DNA of 20,501 bases, from NCBI GenBank assembly GCA_023488565.1, contig JAMDDZ010000121.1, forward strand, positions 2,990 to 23,490, given 5' to 3'. The notes under the pieces were generated by a model, which worked only from the letters and a program-made list of their open reading frames with translations, did no database searches and was not told the DNA's origin. Positions 14,692-20,501 of the stretch are shown here, in pieces (the first letter of the stretch is position 1; every line of letters starts with the position of its first letter). The DNA comes from Bacillota bacterium. Its GTDB lineage: Bacteria > Bacillota > Sulfobacillia > Sulfobacillales > Sulfobacillaceae. A program made the position numbers and the translations under genes.

Positions 14692-16470
14692 ATGACGGTC
14701 TACTATGGATTTTTGTCCAATACTTACACTTCAGCTTTAGTGGACCCGGATGGTACTCTGGTCTGGTTGCCGTTTCCTCGCTTTGATGGGGACGCCATAT
14801 TTTGCAAGTTGCTGGATGACACCCAAGGAGGATATTTCAATACCGTACCCGAGCAACCGTATGAGGCTTGCCAGACTTATGTGCCGCATACGCATACGTT
14901 AGAGACGGTATATCAGGTTCAGGATGAAAGAGTCACGATGCATGATTTTTTGCCAATTGGCACCACCAGCTTTTGGCGGGTGATAGAAACATCCGTGCCA
15001 TTGGTCTTGACCTGCCGGCCGACGTTTGGCTTTGGGTATGCCAACGCCAGCTACGAAATGACTCCCAACGGTGCCTGGTTTTCTCATCCTAATGGCCGGG
15101 AAGGCCTTCACCTGACCATAGATGGTGCCCATGTAAAAAGCAATGAGCGTGATCGATGGATTGTCGGTCCGGGGAGGGTTACTATTGCCTTGCGTTACGT
15201 AGCCCATTTTAGTAGAGATGCGGCCTTGGACCAGGACCTAGGGGACCGCGCGGAACAAGTGGAGCGCGTCACCAACCAATTTTGGGCCAAGCCGAAAAGT
15301 CCCTATCATGGAACCCATGCCGAGTTATTTGATCGCAGTTTGCTGACTATCCGCGGGCTCACCTATCGCATCAATGGCGCTTTGTTGGCAGCTGCCACGA
15401 CGTCCTTGCCGGAAATTGTTGGGCAACACCGGCAATGGGATTACCGCTTTGTGTGGGTCCGTGACGGTGCTTATGGAGCCGAGGCCTTGTTAATGACCGG
15501 AGATACCGTGGGGTGCCGTCGGTTCTTGGAATTTATGTTCAATACCGTTGACTTGGTTAACAAGCCGTTTTCGGCCCCGTTTTATCAGCTAGACGGATCG
15601 CGAATCGAAGGGGAACGGGATTTGCTCTGGCTTTCTGGCCATCAAAACTCACGGCCGGTACGAGTCGGCAATGCTGCCACCGACCAGTTGCAGCTAGATA
15701 TTGAAGGCGACTTGCTTTGGGTGCTGTATGCTTACTGGGAGGAAAGCCAGGATAGCACTTTTGTTCGAGATTATTGGTGGGCGGTATCGGCACTGGCGGA
15801 CTGGGTGGGGAACAACTGGCATCAGCCGGATGCTTCGCTTTGGGAGTTTCGCGGTGACCAAGATTTTTACCTGCATTCTCAGCTCATGTGCTGGGTGACT
15901 ATGCGGGTCGGCTCGGTATTGGCCCGCGAAGTCATGAGTCTTGAACCGGTTGCTGACCGTTGGCAGCGTCAGGCGGACGACATTGCCGAAACGATATGGC
16001 ATCGGCAATCCTTATCGGGTTTGCCATATTTTACTCAAGGACCTGGCCATCCAGTAATGGATGCTGCCTTGCTGCTAATGCCCTTATACGGCTTTGTTGG
16101 TGTTCATGACAAAGTATTTCAGGCCACCTTGCAGCAAATCGAAAGCACTCTTTTGGTTGATGGGACGGTGATCCGCTATCAACAGGACAACATGGGAGAA
16201 GTGGTTTACCCGTTTACATTGGCTGGATTTTGGCTGGCACGCGTGTATTTGCGCATGGGTCGCTGGGACAGGGCCGAGGAACTCATTGAACGTCAATTGG
16301 GACTAACCACCTCTTTAGGGTTGTTTGCCGAGCATGTGGATCCGGCCACTGGCGAACCGCATGGCAACTTTCCCCAACTGTTTCCCCACGCCGGGGTTGT
16401 GACTACTTTGTCAGAGTACCAAAGGCTCAAGAAAAAAGGGCATTTATGGACCCTGACCACAGATGGTTAA
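14692..16470 (+). CDS. GH15 family glycoside hydrolase (glucoamylase or trehalase-like)
   Basis: A cytoplasmic (no signal peptide) alpha-glucosidase-type enzyme of 592 residues. The N-terminal beta domain (about 1-220) starts YYGFLSNTYTSALVDPDGT. The GH15 (alpha/alpha)6 domain shows SLPEIVGQHRQWDYRFVW then VRDGAYGAEALL, SRPVRVGNAATDQLQLD, and near the C-terminus AEHVDPATGEPHGNFPQLF. GH15 enzymes release glucose from alpha-1,4/1,6-glucans or split trehalose; the sequence does not decide which. ATG 14692 follows AAAGGCAGG at good spacing, better than ATG 14668, which lies within the IS end repeat. The gene probably belonged to the operon of the ABC importer before the IS607-type insertion; only 36 nt separate the tnpB stop from its start. 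Confidence 0.87.
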   Translation: MTVYYGFLSNTYTSALVDPDGTLVWLPFPRFDGDAIFCKLLDDTQGGYFNTVPEQPYEACQTYVPHTHTLETVYQVQDERVTMHDFLPIGTTSFWRVIETSVPLVLTCRPTFGFGYANASYEMTPNGAWFSHPNGREGLHLTIDGAHVKSNERDRWIVGPGRVTIALRYVAHFSRDAALDQDLGDRAEQVERVTNQFWAKPKSPYHGTHAELFDRSLLTIRGLTYRINGALLAAATTSLPEIVGQHRQWDYRFVWVRDGAYGAEALLMTGDTVGCRRFLEFMFNTVDLVNKPFSAPFYQLDGSRIEGERDLLWLSGHQNSRPVRVGNAATDQLQLDIEGDLLWVLYAYWEESQDSTFVRDYWWAVSALADWVGNNWHQPDASLWEFRGDQDFYLHSQLMCWVTMRVGSVLAREVMSLEPVADRWQRQADDIAETIWHRQSLSGLPYFTQGPGHPVMDAALLLMPLYGFVGVHDKVFQATLQQIESTLLVDGTVIRYQQDNMGEVVYPFTLAGFWLARVYLRMGRWDRAEELIERQLGLTTSLGLFAEHVDPATGEPHGNFPQLFPHAGVVTTLSEYQRLKKKGHLWTLTTDG

Positions 16471-16524
16471 AAGTTCTAGGACAAGGCTTTGGCATCATAG
16501 GAGTATGCCAGGAGGGATGTCCTG

Positions 16525-17253
16525 GTGTGGGTCAAGGTCATTTCCGCGCGATCGCGTGGGGCACGTGCCATCTATTTGGCTATTTTGCTTGGATTGAGTT
16601 TACTAGTGTTTCAACCCAGGTCTCATTCAACGCCAGTGCCTGGGCCGGTTTATCGGGTCAAGACGACGACTCGCGCGATGGCCTTAACCATCAATGTCGT
16701 ATGGGGTACTGAATTCGTTCCGCAAATGCTCCAGGATCTGGTGTCGGCGCATGTGACCGCGACGTTTATGGTAGGTGGTGCCTGGGCCGCCGCTCACCCG
16801 CAGCTCATTTTAGAGATGGTCCGCGACCATATGGAAATTGGCAACCACGGCTGGAATCATCCACATCCCAATCAGTTGTCCTACGATGGCAACCTGAGTC
16901 AAATAATCCGAACCAATGAGACGGTCAAACGTATTGCTAGCATCACCCCTCTGGTGTTTGCTCCTCCGTATGGCGAATTTAATCACACCGTCTTGGCGGC
17001 ATCCGCGGCACTCCATATGCCGCTGATTATGTGGACCATAGACACAATTGACTGGAGACCCTCGTCGTCACCTTCCTACATGGTTAATAAGGTGTTGGCG
17101 AGGGCACAGCCAGGCGCCATTGTCCTGATGCACCCTACTTCTCGGACGGCGGTGGCTTTGCCTGAAATTATCAGCGGGTTGACCTCTCGTGGCTATCGCT
17201 TAACCACGGTTTCTAACCTGCTGACAATGGGGGAGCCTGCAGGGGATCAGTAA
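16525..17253 (+). CDS. ylxY: YlxY-like polysaccharide deacetylase-family protein
   Basis: A 242-residue membrane-anchored NodB-fold protein. An N-terminal signal anchor (about 12-31, IYLAILLGLSLLVF) follows a short basic segment, so the domain faces outside. The usual catalytic TFDDG motif is replaced by LTINVVWG, while GNHGWNHPHPNQLS (His-xxx-His), FAPPYGEFN and IVLMHPTS motifs are kept. Loss of the Asp pair and the ALTIN..WG pattern are features I associate with YlxY of Bacillus, a sporulation-linked homologue encoded right after pnp. The GTG at 16525 follows AGGAGG with 9-nt spacing. It lies 54 nt after the GH15 gene, same strand. Enzymatic activity is doubtful. The family call is firm, the YlxY assignment probable. 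Confidence 0.8.
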   Translation: MWVKVISARSRGARAIYLAILLGLSLLVFQPRSHSTPVPGPVYRVKTTTRAMALTINVVWGTEFVPQMLQDLVSAHVTATFMVGGAWAAAHPQLILEMVRDHMEIGNHGWNHPHPNQLSYDGNLSQIIRTNETVKRIASITPLVFAPPYGEFNHTVLAASAALHMPLIMWTIDTIDWRPSSSPSYMVNKVLARAQPGAIVLMHPTSRTAVALPEIISGLTSRGYRLTTVSNLLTMGEPAGDQ

Positions 17254-17437
17254 TTGGTAAGGTGCATGTGTTTCCCACAGGGCATAGTAAATCCAGTTGA
17301 TGCCATGCTCCCTACTTATCCGTTCTTGCAGTACCTCATTGGACCCGGGATCCACCACTAAATGTAGGAGTAGCCTGTCCCGAGTTCTTCTTTCTTGCGG
17401 CAAGACGGAGCGTTCGGGAATCGACGGGTACCGTTTC
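17254..17437 (+). other. Noncoding stretch after ylxY-like gene
   Basis: I see no supported gene. A minus-strand open frame across this region (17457 down to 17200) overlaps the deacetylase 3' end, has no good SD and no recognisable family. A small TCTTG-CGG-CAAGA hairpin lies at about 17392-17404. No convincing terminator is visible. Confidence 0.4.
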
Positions 17438-17664
17438 AAATCCCAATAACCAGACAACCATCAATCTCGCATGATACGTCAGTTTATTGCGGCCCGATGG
17501 GGGAACCGCCGAGACTCCTGGATTTGTGGGGGCTAGGTTAAGCTTTGGTCACGGTCTGCGTTTTTAGAGCAGAGGATCGCTAGGGGCCCACAAACTGGCA
17601 AGAGATAGTCAGGCGGGCAACGGACGGAACTTTAGAGACTAGAGACACAAACAACGGAGGTTAT
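17438..17664 (+). repeat. Long direct repeat, copy 1 (structured-RNA-like, damaged)
   Basis: This 227-bp segment is nearly identical to 20256-20501. It starts with AAATCCCAATAAC and ends ACAACGGAGGTTAT. The main difference is that 9 nt here replace 28 nt in copy 2 (around 17529-17540), removing the 3' arm of a hairpin whose 5' arm is CCGAG..CCTGGA. The last 120 bp are identical between copies. After the SD-like GGAGG no start codon follows; sequence passes straight into the 3' end of the minus-strand Rpn-like gene. It looks like an orphan copy of an RNA leader. Orientation is inferred from the GGAGG near the end. Confidence 0.85.
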
Positions 17665-17679
17665 CTAGATCCAGAGCGT

Positions 17680-17991
17680 CTACGGGATAGTCTTGGCGAT
17701 CCGCTCGACCTCAGATAATGTCAGATTCGCAATTTCGGCTATATCTTCCATGCTAAGGCCTTTGAGTAATAGTCGTTGGACGATGGTCTGGCGCTCTTCT
17801 TGCTGCCCTTCTTGCCGCCCTTCTTGCCGTCCTTCTTGCCGTCCTTCTTGCCGTCCTTCTTGCCGTCCTTGGCGGTTCGCTGTCTCGATAGCCGTGGCAT
17901 AATCATGCAACGCCTTTTGCCGGGACTCGTATCTCTGGCGCGTTTGTTCATCATGGCTCAAATATTCCAAGGCGGTTAAGGCTTTCTCCAT
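17680..17991 (-). CDS. Possible nested small protein from internal start of the Rpn-like gene
   Basis: Within the Rpn-like frame an ATG (codon at 17991-17989) is preceded on the minus strand by AAAGGAG at 8-nt spacing, a better ribosome binding site than anything at the long frame's start. It would give a 103-residue protein, MEKALTALEYL to IAKTIP, comprising the C-terminal helical part with the GRQE repeats and a small helix-turn-helix-like tail. Nested small C-terminal products that antagonise the full-length nuclease have been reported for E. coli rpn genes; whether this is analogous is inference. It could remain expressed even though the nuclease half is lost. Confidence 0.5.
   Translation of the reverse strand: MEKALTALEYLSHDEQTRQRYESRQKALHDYATAIETANRQGRQEGRQEGRQEGRQEGRQEGQQEERQTIVQRLLLKGLSMEDIAEIANLTLSEVERIAKTIP
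17797..17868. repeat. Six-unit 12-bp tandem repeat encoding Gly-Arg-Gln-Glu
   Basis: TTCTTGCCGTCC (plus strand) is repeated six times, the last four units identical and the first two with one or two changes. On the minus strand it encodes repeated GRQE/GQQE units. Because each unit is 12 bp, copy-number change by slippage keeps the frame, so the length of the linker between the conserved part and the C-terminal tail can vary. Similar charged repeats occur in Rpn-family proteins. Confidence 0.92.
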
Positions 17992-18685
17992 GATTGGATC
18001 TCCTTTCACGAGGAATTCCCGATCGGACTTCGTGTGCATCGTCAAAAAGGTCAACCAGCGCATTAATGAGTCGTGCAACACACCCGGTTCGCGCGATAGC
18101 TTGGGCAATTCGAGGAAGTGCAAGGCCAAATGATCCGTCAGCAGCAGGCCTTCCTGATTGCGGATCTGAAACACATTATGCACCCGGGTATTGGGAATTT
18201 CGACAAAATTGCATACATTGATCGCGATGGCCGGATAAAGTGTGTGATACGTCGCACTTTCGTGTAATTGACTTTCGAGAGGCCGATCGGCAGACGCCGG
18301 ACGATGATCCTCGTGGAGGCCAAGGCCTCTGAGGGGATGGGAATAAAGACAGGTGCTAACAAACGAGGGAGTGGTTCCGTACAGGACGATGCGGGAGTCT
18401 TCAAAATAAAATCCTCCTTCGGGCGTTCCGAGGGAGGCATTTCCGATGCTCCTACTCTTGCAGGCTGGTGACCATCCGTGGTATCTTGGAGGCATCAGGT
18501 TCGACCCGACTGCTAATCGGTTCGAACGGCGATCGGATGACGGTGCACCGCGGATCGCATTTTTGATTGACGTGCTTGTCCTACACTTAGTCCTATACGA
18601 CAGCGAGCCCTGAATTTCCTGCATTTTCCCTAGACATTATTGTAAACAGTCAAACCTAAAGCTTGTCGATCTTGTGTTGAAACAA

Positions 18686-18714
18686 TTGTTCCATCAAGCG
18701 TGGCATGTTACAAT
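18686..18714 (+). promoter_or_regulatory. Candidate promoter of the ATPase gene
   Basis: TTGTTC (18686-18691) and TACAAT (18709-18714) are spaced by 17 bp, followed by an AT-rich leader and GAGGTG before ATG 18773. The -35 is poor. The gap between the divergent Rpn-like gene and the ATPase gene is about 150 bp. Confidence 0.4.
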
Positions 18715-18772
18715 AACAACAAAAATTACAGGAATACACCGATTTTGTTATTTTTGTGAGGTGTCGATACGC

Positions 18773-19927
18773 ATGCCAATCAATCCGTTTAATCCATAAT
18801 TTCCCGCTCACGATGAACTTTTTGCTAATCGGCGAAAAGAGCAGGCCTTGTTTCACCGCGCACTGGCCATCAGCACCCAGTCCACAATTCCTGGTGCCTG
18901 GAATCTGGCACTGGTCGGTCCCTGGGGCATTGGGAAAACAAGCCTACTACGCCGATTCGCTTGGATGGCTCAAACACATGATCCACCCGCTGCCGTTGTT
19001 ACCCTCACAGCCACCACCGCCACTGGCACATTTGATGGGTTTGTACGCAGCTTATTGTCCCGCATCCATCACGATTTAAACGCCCAACCACGCTTAAGCG
19101 AACGCTTGCGTGCCGAACTACAGCAATGGGACCCTCGGATTCACTTGGGCCCTGTTTCCCTGGGACGTTATCAGAATCCGTCCAATGCGGAAGTCGCCAC
19201 GGGAATCGATCTGCTCTATACCGAACTAAGTCGCTTGTGGAATTACCACGTGTCGGATCGGCTGGCGGCTGTCTGCTTGTTTATTGACGACGCAAGTAAT
19301 TTATTGACCGTCGACAAGAACGCGCTCTTAAGCCTCCGCGCTGTCTTTCAAGACTTACAAGGACAAAAAATGGTCTACCCTCTGATCATTACCGACCCTG
19401 AAAATATGTTCGAAGCCACCCGAAACGCGTCAGAACCCGTGACACGGTTCTTTGAACGGCTGCCTATCGGGCCCTTTACGCGCCGTGACACCGAGGAAGC
19501 CATCATAGAGCCCCTGGCCGCCGTCCACTATCCCGTCACCATCGAACCATCGGCTGTTGACATCGTGTACCATCGCACACTCGGACATCCGTATTTTGTG
19601 GCGTTTACGATGCGGGAATTGATTGACGCCGCAGCCTTAGCGTCCACAACACGGATCGATGGCACGTTCGTTGTCCATCAATGGTCTATTGTGGCAGAAC
19701 GCTTTAGTGAAGAAAAATTCACGGCCGAATGGAATCAAGCGACAGACAGTGAACGCGACGTGCTCGTTGCGATTGCGCGCGGCAACGCCGCAAGCCAAGG
19801 TAACCGAAGTGGGACCACTCTGGCACTGCGTCTCGTCAGCAAGGGGTTGTTAACGAAACGCGAGCGGGGCCAATATCGGCTCTATCATCCCCTCTTTCAA
19901 GAATATGTTCTGCATCAATCTGAATAA
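18773..19927 (+). pseudogene. AAA/STAND-type ATPase gene with early in-frame stop
   Basis: The natural start appears to be ATG 18773, which follows GAGGTG and encodes MPINPFNP, but codon 9 is TAA (18797-18799). The same frame then continues FPAHDELFANRRKEQALF and stays open to 19927. The downstream protein has a Walker A motif GPWGIGKTS, a Walker B LFIDDASN, and a C-terminal winged-helix-like region (LRLVSKGLLTKRERGQYRLY), as in Orc/Cdc6-like or STAND ATPases often found on mobile islands. One substitution (TAT or TAC to TAA) would explain the stop. Reinitiation at TTG 18848 could give a 359-residue protein retaining the ATPase core, but it has only a weak AAAAGAG upstream. The cellular role is unknown. 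It is divergent from the Rpn-like gene. Confidence 0.7.
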
Positions 19928-19966
19928 TCCGTTCCTTCTTCACCGCCTTTTTAAAAGGAGACACCC

Positions 19967-20026
19967 ATGCCCCGCGAACGGGGCACCCTCATGAATGAAA
20001 AATGCGGCATGTCAGGGAGGGGATGA
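19967..20026 (+). CDS. Possible 19-aa small ORF, coupled to the next one
   Basis: ATG 19967 follows AAAAGGAG at 6-7 nt. It encodes MPRERGTLMNEKCGMSGRG and its stop overlaps the next ATG as ATGA (20023-20026). The first codons also form a 7-bp hairpin with a CGAA loop (19968-19985), so this may be part of a structured RNA rather than a gene. No family is recognisable. Confidence 0.25.
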   Translation: MPRERGTLMNEKCGMSGRG

Positions 20027-20220
20027 TCACCCTGACCTTGATCCAGTATGGGGATCAGGGACTGCGGGACGCTCTGAGAGAGCAGCAGGAAGTGTGACAA
20101 ACCGCCATGACACCCTTCAGGCGGAAAGATTTCGTAAGATTTCTCCCGATTTTGAATCCGGGCGGCCCATATCCGGGTCGTTTCCCGGGCGACCAAATAG
20201 GGCACTTTGAAGGGTGCCCC
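19980..20220 (+). other. Hairpin-rich region closed by a 10-bp inverted repeat
   Basis: GGGGCACCCT (19980-19989) and AGGGTGCCCC (20211-20220) are perfect inverted repeats enclosing about 220 bp. Between them lie GTCAGGG/CCCTGAC (20011-20036), CTTGATCC/GGATCAGG (20037-20059, one G-U pair), GCTCT/AGAGC (20071-20083), CCGCC/GGCGG (20102-20124) and CCGGG/CCCGG (20173-20188). Each arm of the closing stem can also form its own local hairpin (19968-19985 and 20200-20219), so two folds compete. This looks like a multibranched RNA or a small element with terminal inverted repeats. No intact gene is supported from 19928 to 20255. Confidence 0.5.
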
Positions 20221-20247
20221 TCCATTTGGAAACTGGGTAACTCTTGA
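20023..20247 (+). pseudogene. Possible small gene interrupted by one TGA
   Basis: ATG 20023 follows AGGG-AGGGG. The frame reads MITLTLIQYGDQGLRDALRE, then QQEV, TGA (20095-20097), and continues open through QTAMTPFRRKDFVRFLPILN to a TGA at 20245. A TGG-to-TGA change would join the two halves into a 74-codon frame. No family is recognised, and the region is rich in hairpins, so the protein reading is weak. Confidence 0.25.
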
Positions 20248-20255
20248 TTGCTTTA

Positions 20256-20501
20256 AAATCCCAATAACTAGACAACGATCAATCTCGCATGATAGGTCAG
20301 GTTATTGCGGCCCGATGGGGGAACCGCCGAGACTCCTGGATTTGTGGGAGCATGTCCCGCTCCAGGCACTCGGTTTAAGCTTTGGTCACGGTCTGCGTTT
20401 TTAGAGCAGAGGATCGCTAGGGGCCCACAAACTGGCAAGAGATAGTCAGGCGGGCAACGGACGGAACTTTAGAGACTAGAGACACAAACAACGGAGGTTA
20501 T
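20256..20501 (+). ncRNA. Long direct repeat, copy 2: candidate structured RNA leader of a gene beyond the window
   Basis: The fuller copy of the repeat at 17438-17664. It contains CAATAAC/GTTATTG pairing at its 5' end (20262-20307), GCGG..CCGC with an inner CCC/GGG (20308-20328), and a long hairpin 20327-20373 made of CCGAG/CTCGG, CCTGGA/TCCAGG and GGGA/TCCC. The 3' part is conserved without an obvious long hairpin and ends GGAGGTTAT at the window edge, as a ribosome binding site would before a start codon. Noncoding leaders of this size occur before IscB (HEARO/omegaRNA) and before retron reverse transcriptases; I cannot tell which, or whether either applies, because the following gene is not in view. 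Confidence 0.6.

Larger units (their letters stand above)
17680..18624 (-). pseudogene. Rpn / PD-(D/E)XK-transposase-like gene, N-terminal nuclease part missing
   Basis: An open frame of 314 codons on the minus strand, of which only the downstream part (about 18282 to 17680) resembles the Rpn/YhgA-like recombination-promoting nuclease family: LYPAIAINVCNFVEIPN, LTDHLALHFLELPKL, LSHDEQTRQRYESRQKALHD and a Gly-Arg-Gln-Glu repeat followed by an EDIAEIANLTLSEVERIAK tail. The first roughly 115 residues look unlike the family in this frame or the other two, and I find no nuclease motif (Asp...Glu-x-Lys). The junction lies near PLESQLHES, where the family normally has a YYW..LY..QL segment. I infer a 5' deletion or rearrangement that replaced the catalytic half. 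The frame being open upstream may be chance. Confidence 0.7.

Noticed and set aside
17200..17457. Minus-strand open frame of 85 codons behind the ylxY-like gene
   Set aside because: It overlaps the deacetylase 3' end and the repeat border, has no SD, and resembles no known protein.
17797..17868. Tandem repeat considered as a CRISPR array
   Set aside because: Units are 12 bp with no spacers and encode a regular in-frame GRQE repeat.
18711..18760. AT-rich partial inverted repeat (AACAACAAAAAT / ATTTTGTTATTT) before the ATPase gene
   Set aside because: Matches are imperfect and the sequence is low-complexity A/T, so chance is a sufficient explanation.
19951..20205. Minus-strand open frame of 84 codons
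   Set aside because: No family resemblance; it spans a palindrome-rich region where open frames on the opposite strand arise easily.
20256..20501. 5' part of a group II intron
   Set aside because: I find neither a GUGYG-type 5' end nor the usual domain sequences before an RT ORF, and the repeat is short for domains I-III. A full covariance search could still change this.

Overview
The window is about 50% GC and looks like chromosomal DNA from a Bacillota (Firmicutes) bacterium. The order truB-ribF-rpsO-pnp, the strong AGGAGG-type ribosome binding sites, and a YlxY-type polysaccharide deacetylase further along all fit. A Sulfobacillus-like acidophile is my best guess from codon style and gene content, but the sequence alone does not prove the genus.

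Layout: (1) 1-5175 is a compact housekeeping block: the 3' part of truB, ribF, a 67-aa unknown protein, rpsO, pnp and an endonuclease IV gene (nfo) that overlaps the pnp stop by 4 nt. (2) 5176-6257 has no intact gene but holds a multiply frameshifted VOC/glyoxalase pseudogene on the minus strand. (3) 6180-16470 is a carbohydrate uptake and breakdown cluster: a LacI-family regulator, a glycogen-debranching-type glucosidase, an ABC importer (lipoprotein plus two permeases, no ATPase) and a GH15 glucoamylase/trehalase-like enzyme. The same 15-bp palindrome lies in opposite orientation in front of the regulator and the debranching gene and is the probable operator. (4) 12.84-14.67 kb is an IS607-type element (serine recombinase TnpA plus RNA-guided nuclease TnpB with a probable 3' guide-RNA scaffold) inserted between the second permease and the GH15 gene. 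(5) 16525-17253 is a YlxY-like deacetylase, a gene that directly follows pnp in Bacillus; here the two are about 12 kb apart. (6) 17254-20501 is a decaying accessory island: a partial Rpn/PD-(D/E)XK transposase-like gene with a 12-bp tandem repeat, an AAA/STAND-type ATPase gene with an early in-frame stop, a hairpin-rich stretch, and two direct copies (about 230 and 246 bp) of a structured element that ends in an SD-like GGAGG.

How the genes work together: the likely theme of the central block is import of an alpha-glucan oligosaccharide and its cytoplasmic hydrolysis by the debranching and GH15 enzymes under LacI-type control. The most novel-looking material is at the right edge. The repeated structured element there resembles the noncoding leader of an RNA-associated mobile gene, whose reading frame would start just outside the window, and a separate hairpin array closed by a 10-bp inverted repeat lies directly before it.
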